Assembly: GCA_038373885.1 (NCBI GenBank)
Contig: JAWZYV010012390.1
Location: 124,001-188,000, forward strand
Source of the DNA: Cheiracanthium punctorium
Taxonomy: Eukaryota > Arthropoda > Arachnida > Araneae > Cheiracanthiidae
Reading direction: 5' to 3'
DNA: 64,000 nt
The position numbers and the translations under genes are program-made. Each line of letters opens with the position of its first letter. Positions within the stretch are counted from its first letter, which is position 1. Below, one piece after another: positions 47,710-58,401 of the stretch. Below the pieces are notes generated by a model, which saw only the letters and a list, made by a program, of their open reading frames with translations, was not told where the DNA came from and searched no databases.

Positions 47710-48362
47710 TTAAGCAGTTTGAATAGTTTTCGCAAAATCTCAAAATCTAATCCAAATTTTAAGAAACTTTAGGGGCATAGTTCAAGTTGTAAGACCACCT
47801 ATCGTGTCACTAAATTTTGCTTTATTCCCTTAAGTCGTACGTGATGCGCCAACAAAATTTTAAGCTGTTTGAAACGATTTTCAGAAAAATCTCAAAATCT
47901 AATATTTTTTTTTTTAATCCGACGATTATAGCTTAAGGTGAGTGATTGCCTATCATGTCAGTAAATTTCATTTCTTTCGCTTTAGTCACTTTTATGTGAT
48001 GCGCGAACAAACATTTACTCAATTTGAAACAATCTTCAAAAAATCTCAAAATCTATAGATTTTGAGATTTTTAAAATATTTGAGATTTTAAAAATATTCA
48101 TTATAATGAATATTTTTAAAAATTCGAAGGCTATACTTTAAGTTAAGTGACCACCTATCATGTCAACAAATTTTATTTCTTTCGCTTCAGTCAGTTTTAC
48201 GTGACGTGGGAATAAGAAAAGCGTCACGGACAAAAGGACAGAACGACATACAGACAAACGTTTTTTTGACAGCCGTACACATGTCCCAAATGCTTAAAAC
48301 GGATAGAAATCGCAAAGTCTTTTTAATTTTGAGTAGTGTGCAGGCAAAGTCTAGTTTTATTT
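47710..48362. repeat. Second, shorter 156-bp tandem array
   Basis: Three-plus units share the CGATTTTC.CAAAATCTCAAA word (near 47730, 47877, 48029) and the same terminal sequence (CGTCACGGACA..., then TAGTTTTATTTAT.TAGA) as the array at 25640-27292. Confidence 0.78.
48039..48121. repeat. Two adjacent perfect palindromes, 34 and 36 bp
   Basis: 48039-48072 is a perfect palindrome centred on CTA|TAG. 48086-48121 is another, centred on TTA|TAA. Both lie in one unit of the tandem array, and the equivalent place in other units has neither. Confidence 0.92.
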
Positions 48363-48433
48363 ATTTAGAAACTTAAATGGTCCCATTCCGAACTTGAAAC
48401 AACAATCACTTCAAACGTTAGTCTACTCGATAC

Positions 48434-48506
48434 GAGTCAGCCTCCCGTCTAGTGATTAGAATGCTCGCCTACCAAGCGTTAGTTCTCCAGTTCGATACCA
48501 AGACTC
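48434..48506 (+). pseudogene. tRNA-Gly-like sequence (SINE head or tRNA pseudogene)
   Basis: Exactly 73 nt are bounded by pairing GAGTC (48434-48438) and GACTC (48502-48506). The TAGAATGCTCGCCTACCAAG segment resembles the D arm and anticodon arm of tRNA-Gly, with ACC at the anticodon place, and the B-box reads AGTTCGATACC. The T stem is imperfect, so a working tRNA is unlikely. Confidence 0.6.
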
Positions 48507-49440
48507 GGAAGCTTGAAAAATGAAGTTCAGATGGCAGCATTCAAAGAGAAGAAAAGAAACTTAAAAGTTTCCATCTTGCTCTCTTTTTTTTGTACTTTGA
48601 AAACTTTAGCTAGCTGGGATATACCCCAATTTTTATCGATTGTTCAGTTTATAACTTTCATCAAATGTCATAGGCTTCACATCCTAAATTGCAAGGTGCT
48701 TGCTCTTCCGAGATGAATATAACCCCAATCGCATCGGCTTTTCAACGGCTCTACGCCCAATTTCCTCCCCTTGCCGATGATCCAGCCCTACTATTAGGGA
48801 GAGGACATTCCGGAGCAAAATCCTAGATAAGAGCACCCGACGCGATGAAGAACTTTGCATGGCGCGCGCTGCGCTTCCTCCCTAACCGATCCTTGGCATT
48901 TCAGGAACCGATGACCCTTTGCTACTAGGGTAGTCATCATGGCAGCCCTTCAAACTTTCTCAAAATGCATAACTCCCCATTGAATTATTTAATTCATTTC
49001 TGCGTTTATTGTAGGCCACAATTTTTGAATTATAATTTTGAAATATTCCATTTATTGTTTGTGACACTTTTTATCTTACAATTTTCATAAAATAAATTAT
49101 GCATGCATATGATTGCAAAACTTATTTTATTTCATTATGTATAGTCATAATTACTCTTACATCTTTTATTCTGCGAATAGAAAAAAACAATTTGCAATTA
49201 TTTTTAAATGAAGAATCACTTTGCCCGTGGGTGAGGGTAAAAGGATCCTTTGGACTCTTCAAAATTCTGCTTTCATTTTTTTTTCCGTTACTCAGTTTGG
49301 GCTTAAAATATTATTGAAATATGTTTATGATGCAAAATATAGTGTAAAATATTATGGCGAAGGGTCAAAGTTTTATTTAACATTTATGTTATTTTGTGCA
49401 AGTTTTCCCCTTCAGGGAATCATTTTGGGCCACCTTCCCC

Positions 49441-50157
49441 TATATGTAAGCATCGAAGAAATTTTCGATTTAATTCGCATTTATTTCGCAAAAATGAAAA
49501 TTTCGTACCTCAAGTTAGGTGTAATTCATTTTTTGCTCAGCTGTTGAACACGAGTTACCCGAAAGACGTTGTCCGCTGAAATTTTAGCGGTGTAAAAGTG
49601 ATCAGCTGATGCAAGTGAAATACATCAGGCGCTAGTACGTGTAGCAATATGCTGTAGCTTTCAATCGCTAGCTGAGGACTTTTCCACCACGAAAAACTCA
49701 GCGGACTATTTTTTTCATAAAACTGATAAAATTAACTGTCACCTCACCAAATGTCAACTTTTATATTATTGTTTTACTTAAAGGGTATTCTTTACATGTT
49801 GATGTAAAATCCACCACTATACAGCCGAATGCGGATCATCATCGGCAGCTGACATATAATACACCGCTATAAAGTCAGCTAACTACTTTTTTCATTTGTA
49901 TACAACGTGATACACACATGTAAAAAGTATCAACTTTTTTTTTATTATTTTTTTTAATTATTTAACATATTTGGGCGGCCGGGGCGGCTATACCCACCGC
50001 TACTCTATCAGCTGACGTTCATTTTCTTTATTTACAATATATAATGAACCAAAGTAAATAATCTTGGATTTTTTGCGATGATGACCCCAAAATGGCAGCT
50101 GGTTCCCGGACTATTAGAAGTGTAGCTTACAAAATGCTATCCCGCCCATCATGCACC
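49441..50157. other. Intergenic DNA, nothing assignable
   Basis: Two ATCAGCTGA words (near 49601 and 50009) and a GC-rich GGGCGGCCGGGGCGG patch at 49971-49987 were noted. No gene or complete element was seen. Confidence 0.35.
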
Positions 50158-50500
50158 CAGCTAGAAAAAGTCTGCACTTTTTTTTACACAAAAGTATAGA
50201 TTGTGCACAAAAAGTGCCCATTTTTGAATACTTTGAAAAGTATGCACTTTTTGTGCAAATTATCTGTAGTTTTTCTGCATAGAAAAAAGTGCACATTCTA
50301 TGTTTTCAAATATTGTGCACATTTTGTGCAAAAAATAAAAGCATAACTCTGAAGTTTGCAAAAATTGGAAAAGTATGCACTTTATGTGCAAATTATCTGC
50401 AGTTTTTATACATACAAAAAAGTGCACATTCTATGTTCTCAAATACTTTGCACATTTTTTGCATAAAATAGAAGTATAATTCTGTGTTTGCAAAAAATTT
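50158..50500. repeat. TGCAC/GTGCA tandem repeat, 133-bp period
   Basis: GAAAAGTATGCACTTT.TGTGC followed by AAATTATCTG.AGTTTTT occurs near 50236 and 50369. Each unit contains several TGCAC...GTGCA self-complementary words and AAAAAAGTGCACATTCTATG. The start CCAGCTAGAAAAAG links it to the block at 47451. Confidence 0.75.
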
Positions 50501-51390
50501 GATTTTTTTATTCGCAAAAAATTTACATATTTCAATTTCAAATATACTTTTTTTATGGATGTGAAAATTTAAATATTTCAAATTTTCATTATTTTTGTCT
50601 ATTAAAAATCTGTAAAATTTTTCCAAGTACATATTAACATTGAACTTTGTGGAAATCCAAATGTCATATTCCATAAAAGACACAGGGATGGAAAAATTTT
50701 ACTACTGCTTTTCACCAAATTTTTGCAACAAAAAATTAGTTTGCTTTAAAAATCAAACTCGCACAAAACATCTCAAAAATCTTCCTCCAGTGCTTCATTT
50801 CTAACTTAAAAAATTTCAATGTATTCAGCAACTTGATGTACAGCTTTATCATATTTATACATATTCATCATACTTTTGTAATTGCAAAATGCAATAATTT
50901 AGTTGTATTTGATGACTATCAAATTACTGCTTTTAAGAACTACTTGTGTTTGTCCCTAAAATTAAATCTTTAGAGTTGCAAGTTTTAAAAGTATTCAAGT
51001 TATTAAATTTCATAGAAAAGTACTAAGATTTAGTTTTAATTTAAAATCATAATCATTATTTTTTTAAATTTAAATTTAAATTTAATTTGAATTTAAATTT
51101 TATTTTAAAATCATAGCAGATAATAATCTTTACTAAAACTCTTATAATAATCAGCTGTGATGCTTTAAAACAATTTTTGCGGTAAAATCATAGATGCGGT
51201 AAAACAAGATGGTGCGCACCCCATGTAAACACAGTGCTCGGAGAGGTTTCACTGTAGCACTAACGAAAACGTAAACACTTTAAATATCAATTTAAAATTC
51301 ACATTAAAATCATAAAAAAATGCAAACATTCGTTAAAAAAAAGCACTTACTTTTATTTTTTTTTTAATTAACCTCTCAGAAATGTCCCTA
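50501..51390. other. AT-rich stretch, no gene seen
   Basis: It includes an A/T-only simple stretch (TAAATTTAAATTTAAATTT near 51064). Nothing else was found. Confidence 0.4.
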
Positions 51391-51551
51391 ACACCCACCG
51401 GCTTATAATGCTAAACCAGCATGCTTTCTTTTATTTAGTTTTATATTCACACTACATTTCTAACAAACACATCCACACCGGCTTATAACGTATAACCAAC
51501 ATGCTTTCTTTTATTTAGTTTTATAATCACACCATATTTCTAACAAACACA
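51391..51551 (+). repeat. Tandem duplication, 80-bp period
   Basis: Two adjacent units share CACCGGCTTATAA, CAGCATGCTTTCTTTTATTT-like words and CATTTCTAACAAACAC. Confidence 0.85.
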
Positions 51552-51800
51552 CACACACTTTCTTTTCATACAATAACGTATTTCACTCCTTTCAATGCAT
51601 AACATGAACCAATTCCAAATTCCCAAACTAACGATACTTGTTTTTTTCTTGTTGCCAATCAAAACTACCACCGGTAGTTTACTTACACCGGTATTTTACT
51701 CCCGCTGTGCATCACCAGAACCATCACCAAACGAAACATGTAAACAAACATCGATATGTAAACAGCACCGGATACGGAACATAGTCCATTTTTACTAATA

Positions 51801-52562
51801 CAGTAGAACCTCGATCTATCTTTTTCAAGGGCGCATATAAAAAAACGATGCATGCAGGTTAAAGTCAGAATACGAAGAAAACAATATTTATGAATGCACA
51901 CAATGTATTCATACCAAAAATACTCATTTGTTACCAAAATGTAAAAGAAACAAATTGTAGATAATTAAGTGATATTTATTTCTAAAAAATCAGTAACTTT
52001 ACACGGGGTTTTTCCTTAATTTTTTTAATTAAACGAAAATTTTAAAGATTTACAATATTTTTATTGCCTTTCTGTGTTTTCATGTTTGTGTATAAAAGTT
52101 CACATAATTTCAAATACTGTAATTGCGTTCGATAAACTTGGCACTTGTATAGGCTGTCTCATCGGCATGAATATTATTCTCCGTTTCTTCGCCATTATTT
52201 TTATATTTTGCGTCACCACACATTTCTTCCATTCTTAAGATACGTCGCTACGTCTATATTAAAGGAAATATAATCTCTAAATTTCACACCACATGCTCTG
52301 CTTCATGTAACAACTCTTCATCTTCACCGTCATCAACCCAAGAAATCATACCAGAAAATAAATAAATTTGTATACCATATGGATCCATCTGAATTTCGGT
52401 TTAATTTCGGTCAGGCGAAATATTTTACAACGATGAACGCGGGAAAAACATTTTTTGACTAACGATAAATGCGGGTTTCATTAACGTTATTTAAATACAA
52501 CTTGTCCAGGGACCATAGAAGTAAAACGATCAATACGGGAACGATAGATCGGGGTTCCACTG
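51801..52562. mobile_element. pogo/Tigger-like non-autonomous element
   Basis: The left end CAGTAGAACCTCGATCTATC and the complement of the right end CAGTGGAACCCCGATCTATC are flanked by TA (51799-51800, 52563-52564). The CAGTNGAACC terminus with a TA target is typical of pogo/Tigger. The interior may hold a scrap of C-terminal transposase on the minus strand (acidic DDGEDEELLHEAEHVV near 52300), which is weak. Confidence 0.85.
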
Positions 52563-52696
52563 TAACAGATATAAAAATAGAAATAAATTGTTTCTAGAAC
52601 AAGTATGAAAATAAAAGAATGACAAGTAGAACATTAAATTATTTATTATTATGCAATTAAAAATAAAATTAGAGTAAATGCAGCTAAAAAAATAAA

Positions 52697-55129
52697 TTAC
52701 TGCTCAGCATTATTTATTAATGGAATAAAATACTTGGAATCATTTTCAGAAATTTGAAGAGAAATATATTTATATATAATATCTTTAGGTCTAATCATTA
52801 AAATATCAGACGGTCCATCATCAGTAACTTCCAATATATCTTTACACAAGTTTCCTAAATCACTATCCGTTTTCTTAAGATACTTTGTTGCAAGTTTCTG
52901 AACGATAAAAACTACTTCATTTTCAACAACTATTATGTTTTCTATTTCGACACACGTATTGGTCCTTAATTGAACAGATACAAGATAATCTGCATTTTGA
53001 AAAGGCTGGCAGTAATTCTTTGTGCTGTACACGGTCTTTGTAAACAGTGCTCTACTGAAACTGAGTGCCAATGATGACTCTGAGTAATTAGGGAAAGTCT
53101 CTTCAAGTAGGCGCTTCTTTATCCTTGGTAATTTTACATTTTCCCCCCTACCAAATAAAATGTATCCATTTAAAGTCAGATTTTTTTTTTTGTCAATGCA
53201 TGACCACGCTTCATGTTTTGAACAAAGTACTTTACGTTATCATTTTTTATATTATTGTCTTCAGCAATAATCATTTGTAGGAATGTTTTATTCAAATAAG
53301 ACGATACTATTTGTAATGATATTCCTTTTGTACCATGAAAAGTTTTTTTTAAATTTCCCCAACGAATCTTCAAATACAAAGCATGAAGTAGCCCAAAGAG
53401 GTCCCCACGATTTCACTGCATTTGGTAAATGCAGAAGTAAATGAATGTTGTTAAGTTTGTTCCGTAATTCCATAAATGTCAGGAACTCCGGCAACAAACT
53501 TCCTAAATGCTGTTTCTGCACATAAAATTTCTTCTTCACTAATATTTATCCCAATAAGAAGTTTAACACCATATACAAGTAATAACCAATGTTTATAGAC
53601 AGTATTATGTAGTATATTTAGTAATAAAACTGGCGATGTTAAAAGAAATACCCTCCATTCTGATGCTTTCCAAAATGCGATATCATTAGTAGACCGCAAC
53701 TTTCTTATCATTTCATGAGTCTGCTTCAATTGCTTAATGCGACTGTTTAGAGTCCTAATGTTCGATTTATTGAGAGAATAGATTTAGTTGGATGTCCCAA
53801 GCAACAGGTTAGCAATGTGCCGTGTAACACCTAACAGTACGGAATGCATATAATCTGGCACAAAGCTGTCAATTATATTAAAATATGGATATAACTTTAA
53901 GTTCTGAAGGTCCTTTAATGCCATTGACACTTACTTGCTTAGTGATAGATTGTTTTGCATATGTTATGGTGCTTTCTAATGTTCGTAATGGCACAACTAC
54001 ATTTTCTCTATAGTCGTAAACACGACAAAACCCTCTACCTTTCTCAACATGCATGCCCTTGTGTTCACAAAATCCACAACCGAATTTGCCATTAAACTGC
54101 ATGAAATTCTGAACTAAAGCCCTGGCAGGAGCATCGCATGTACATAGTATTGGAAACACTTTAGTATTAATGGAAGTAGATCCATCTGTCCAAGTTATGC
54201 CATCGCTGGACAATTCTATCATTTCTGTCACAAAGGGTTTTAAAAAATTGTCATTCATTAATAGTTTATCTCTTCCAAACCATAATCCACAAACCATAAT
54301 ATTGTCCTTTCTTTTTGTTAGTGGCAATTCATTTATCATACATTGTATTGGCCATATGTTGTACTGAGCCTTCTTATGCATAGGAATGCCGTCTATATTA
54401 AACTGGATAGAAATGTTATTTGGACTCTTTAAACCTGGCACTGAAGAATAAAGCTTACCATCTAAGATATCTTTGTAGTTTTCATCCAAAGCACTATCAA
54501 AATCTGTTTTATATTTTAGAATATCTGACATAATATTATTGTTTTGAAGTTTAAATTTAATTTGTTCCTTTATGGGCATATACAGAAAAAATTGCCCCGA
54601 TTTCATATTTGAATTAGGATCAAAAGCTTCTTTACAAAATAAACACTCATCCGGCTTTTCTAAATCAGCTAATTTGCAATCCATGCAAGTTTTGGATAAA
54701 TTAAACCTTATGATAAATGATAATATTAAATTGAATGCTTCAACGTTAGAAACTTTGGCTTCAGGGTAGAAAGGTTCATCTGGATTTTCTATATCTATGC
54801 TTGATTTATCATATCTTGGAGAATAATGTTCCTCTGATTTATCACATTCATCATCCGATGACGAATTTGAGAAACTGTTGTTACTGTTAAATGATAAATT
54901 ATCTTCAAATCTTCAAAATCTGTTAGATGATCATCATCCAGAAAACCCGGATCTTCTTCTACAGAAGCTACAGGTATACTGACAGTGCTAACTGTTTCGC
55001 TGCCATTTGGGAAAGGTTCCATTTTCAGTTCTTTACGTCTGCGAATTAAAGTTCTTTTAGGTATAAGTTCATCCGTACATAGATATCTGTTATACCTAAC
55101 CTTTTTCTCGGTACGTTTGCATCACCCAT
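52697..55129 (-). pseudogene. CACTA/EnSpm-like transposase pseudogene
   Basis: The minus strand reads as one protein of ~750-800 codons broken by several frameshifts. It starts MGDANVPRKRLGITDIY (ATG 55129) and, after a shift near 55070, continues IPKRTLIRRRKELKMEPF. A second shift near 54905 leads into an acidic linker and the longest segment (53878-54905). That segment carries YNIWPIQCMINELP, VCGLWFG, GITWTDGS and GKFGCGFCEHKG. VPDYMHSVLLGV lies near 53850, and LLHLPNAVKSWGPLWATSC near 53440. The C-terminus ends at 52697. Block order matches animal EnSpm/CACTA-type transposases (Transposase_21-like). Exons separated by tiny introns are unlikely because splice signals are not apparent. Termini were not found. 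Confidence 0.75.
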
Positions 55130-55299
55130 TATTAATGTAGAGAGAGCAAAACAAAACAAAAAAATCGAATTGTTAACAAAACAAACGCAAGGAAAGAGGA
55201 AAACACGTTTACACAGGATGATGCCACTAAAAAAATTTAAAAGAGAAAACCAAATTTGTGATTGTGAAACTGAATCTACTCGCACAGATGTTCGGTTTC

Positions 55300-55390
55300 G
55301 GTTGCGTGACGTCAAATGGACGTCACCGAAACCCTGCTAGGAAATTTGATTGGATGTTGTTCCTCGGATGAGTTCCGTGTGACGTCACGC
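55300..55390 (-). promoter_or_regulatory. CRE/CCAAT-rich candidate promoter
   Basis: Perfect CRE palindromes TGACGTCA lie at 55307-55314 and 55380-55387, with a third near-match (GGACGTCACC) at 55319-55328 and a CCAAT box on the minus strand (complement of GATTGG, 55348-55353). An imperfect hairpin GGTTTCGG...CCGAAACC surrounds the first CRE. The block lies about 180-260 bp upstream of the ATG of the minus-strand transposase pseudogene, where a promoter would be expected. Function is inferred. Confidence 0.45.
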
Positions 55391-55779
55391 AACAAAACGT
55401 TACGTTAACCGGGGCCTTCGCAATTAGTAACGGGCCTGCGCGTGTATTTTGATGAGCCATCCAAAGAGGCCTACGGATGCTCGAGTCTTCACGTATACAT
55501 CAGGCATTTCTTAAGCTTCCCAGTGCTTTCAAACGTTATTTAAAGTAGTTTTAAGTAGTAATTGTGTTACTAATTCAAGTACGAACTCATGATTAATTTG
55601 TTTGCTATGATACATATTTACATAATGAAAATAGATGCATATAATTTGATGGAAAAACAAAGCGCTTACTCTCATGATTCACGATTGCTTATTTTACATT
55701 GTGAAAAAAAATACAGTTAGATTACGGGCAATTCTCGGCAGCAAAAAATTCCAAGAGAATCTCGTCAAACTACGTGCGC
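55391..55779. other. No feature seen
   Basis: A GC-richer stretch (55400-55500) is followed by AT-rich sequence. Nothing assignable. Confidence 0.35.
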
Positions 55780-56170
55780 CCGCAAAATCACAATACCCAT
55801 AAGTAATCGAGTGTTGACCGTAATTTGATTGTGTCAGACATTCATAGGTTATCGAGATTTGACCGTAATTTGATAATGCATTACAACATAGGTTGTCGAG
55901 TATTGACCGTAATTTGACAATAGATTACTATGTAGGTTGTCGAGTATTGACCGTAATTTTATGAATGTCTCACACTATAGTTTGTCGAGATTTGATCGTA
56001 ATTTGACAATGAATTATGACATAGGTCGTCGAGTATTGACAGTAATTTTATGAATGTCTCACACTAGTTTGTCGAGTACTGACCGAAATTTTATGAATGC
56101 CTTACACTATACGTTGTTGAGGATTTACCGTAAATTTATGAAGGTTTCACGAGTATAGGCTGTCGGGCAT
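55780..56170 (+). repeat. 44-bp minisatellite with two unit types
   Basis: The core GTCGAGTATTGACCGTAATT recurs near 55816, 55861, 55905, 55949, 55994, 56038, 56081 and 56125 (spacing 43-45). After the core, type A continues TTGACAAT..ATTA and type B continues TTATGAATGTCTCACACTA. From the second unit the order is A A B A B B B. The first is mixed. Confidence 0.93.
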
Positions 56171-57780
56171 TTATTATAAAAATACACTCCAGCTACAGCC
56201 AAGAAAACATTATATCATTTAATGATAAAAACTACCTTCTAAGTTCTATGGGCAGGAGACAACTATGATCACATATGATTGAAAAGCACTTCTGCACAAT
56301 ATTTTAATCTTATAGGTGTTTAAGGTAGTTTTTTTATTATTAAGTATTTAGACCTTATTCTTTAATTATTATTCAATGTTAAATTGACTGTCTATTCGTA
56401 AAATTGCTATTATGATGATCAGTTCATATTGGGGCATAATCTGTTCGAGGCCAAATTTTTCGTACAACAAAGGCATTGCCATACGAAAAGCCCTCAATAC
56501 AAAATAGTACAAAACTTATGTTTCAGGTCATACAAAAGGTTCACCCTTATTACCTGCCAAAAACATCAACCGACACACAAACAGAAAATTTGATTATGTT
56601 TCTGCAAACTAAGAAAGGCAAACTTTTTGGATGACCTGCAACATACATTTTTTACTAACCTATATTGAGGACTGCCCTTTGGTCTGGACCAGGATTAACC
56701 CAAATACAAGTGATTATTAGTTTTTTTTTGTTTGTGTGTATTATTTCAAACTTTACAAGTTTTTTCTTTTTTTTAAATATGTAATCCTCAATAGTTAATT
56801 GTGGCACGGCAAGGCTGAAATTCTTCATAAATTTCACTGAAGATTGAGGCTTTTAATAAAAAATGGGGATTGCACAGGCAATTAAACTAGAATTTTTAAT
56901 GTTAAATACATAACCACTCAATTTTACTCGTTAATAAGTGTCTTGATAAATACTTTTGACAGACCTTTTCTTCAAGATTTAAAATGTAAACAATTATTAT
57001 TTACCAAATACAGACCCTTGACATTTCTGTGACAGGCACTGACTATCCTCTAAGAAAGGTTGTGCATCCTTTGGCTAGTGTAACTTGGTTTTTGGTACTG
57101 AGTCTCTTTTTAATATAATTTCACTGCTGCATGGACTGCAGTGAAACCTTTGTATAATGATACCTGTGTATAACAATAAACCTGCATATAGCAGTACAGT
57201 AGAGTCCCGCAATTCGGAACAAATTGAGACAAACACTTCGTTTTAGCGGGAATTCAGAATAGGCAGTTTCATAAATATCAATAAGTTGACTTGTTAAGGC
57301 ATAAATTAAGTGCAGGGATTGTATAAATGGAGCCGGCCTGTACTCTTAAGTGACCAGCTTTCATTTTAATCTGCCTTCAGGACAGGTTTTCCCCACAAAC
57401 GTCTTTTTAATTGCTCCTGTGTTTTCAGGTTTAAAAAAATCCTTATTTTTTCTGAACTCTGTTTGAAAAAGCAGGACTCCACTTTTTAATTTTTTTTTTG
57501 TGTGTGTGTGTGTCCAAAGAGTATTTTGTTTAATCAATGCAATTTGAAGAAGTCAACAGCATAAATCACTTTTTAAACTGACAGTCTATAACAATGTTTA
57601 CTCTAATAAAGCGAATGGTAGTACAGAGGTTAAAATTTATAAATGCAAATATTATTTGCAAATAAAAAAAGCAAAATTTTATCTAAAACTAAACTATTCA
57701 CTTCTTCAAAATCAGAAAAGACATACCCACATTACTGATAAAAGTATGGCCTCATATTATTTAATTGAAGAGGAGTACCG
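56171..57780. other. AT-rich stretch with isolated Tigger-like ends
   Basis: CAGTAGAGTCCCGCAATTCG at 57197 after TA, and CAGTGAAACCTTTGTATAAT at 57139, look like pogo/Tigger termini without visible partners. No gene. Confidence 0.45.
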
Positions 57781-57789
57781 TGTTTACTT

Positions 57790-57854
57790 GCATAATAGTC
57801 ACGACTTCTGTTTTCTAATTTTTCATGGTGAAAGTCTAGGTGTGACTATTATGC
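57790..57854. repeat. 65-bp hairpin with 13-bp arms
   Basis: GCATAATAGTCAC at 57790-57802 is perfectly inverted at 57842-57854. The flanking TACCGTGTTTACTT at 57776 resembles MITE termini with an ACCGT.TTTAC start. Confidence 0.8.
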
Positions 57855-58401
57855 AGGGAAATCTACAACACAATAGTTGTACACTCCAATGCTAAAACAT
57901 TAATAGTATATTCCAATAGAAGGGGGGGACAAAAATTAAGGAATTTTGAAAATTGAGATGAAAACTGTAAAAACTAAGAAATAAAACAATAATAAGCTTA
58001 GATTTTTATAATCGAATTTTTTTAAATATATTTTCTACTTATGAAGGGGGAAAAATTATTTCAACATTGATCTGAGGCAATCGATAACTTCTTATCATTA
58101 TGCTTCCTTTTAACCACAATATAAAAGTAATGTATATAAATAAGTGGATTTTTGCTTTCAATTGTTAAAATTGCTTCATTGTTATTTATTTTATTGCACT
58201 GAATACAATAACAGTAATGAGAAAAAAACTTAAATTTTACAATGAATTAATTTCTAATCAAGTGCTTACACATACACACACAGCAACAAAAACACATACA
58301 CAATATATACTGAATGCAAAATTTTAATTTCTATAACATATATTCAACATCAAAATGCATATTTACTTCAAAAAATTACAAAATGATTTATTTGCCAACG
58401 T

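Larger units (their letters stand above)
47341..48722 (+). repeat. Pair of 110-bp direct repeats
   Basis: 47341-47450 and 48613-48722 share CAATTTTTATCGATTG, CATAGGCTTCACATCCTAA and CTCTTCCGAGATGAATATA. They bracket the TGCAC-rich element and the second 156-bp array, which suggests that a block was inserted and its flank duplicated, or that an internal tandem duplication occurred. Confidence 0.75.
46641..48930. mobile_element. 2.3-kb insertion with CCCT...AGGG ends and TA duplication
   Basis: The left end CCCTCGCAGCAA and the complement of the right end CCCTAGTAGCAA are inverted matches. TA flanks at 46639-46640 and 48931-48932, against a single TA at 6746-6747 in the uninterrupted paralog. 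The interior holds repeats and a tRNA-like sequence but no transposase, so it is non-autonomous or a composite. The superfamily is not assignable from TA alone. Confidence 0.7.
46495..49440. mobile_element. TIR element 'A', copy 2, split by an insertion
   Basis: Two halves, 46495-46640 and 48931-49440, align in order with 6600-6747 and 6746-7421. The right end (complement AGGGGAAGGTGGCCCAAAATG) ends next to TA at 49441-49442. The left end is truncated near 46495. A 2290-bp insertion separates the halves. Near 49046 this copy lacks the hAT MITE present in copy 1. Confidence 0.75.

Noticed and set aside
49394..49579. Open frame across the right end of repeat A
   Set aside because: It crosses the element terminus and the flanking DNA, so it cannot be an inherited gene.
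55046..55315. 89-codon minus-strand frame with a hydrophobic stretch that could look like a signal peptide
   Set aside because: It is the 5' flank read in frame with the transposase start at 55129; the internal ATG fits the family better.
57139..57220. Tigger-like ends at 57139 and 57197 as one element
   Set aside because: Both are in the same orientation and no inverted partner was found, so no element can be bounded.
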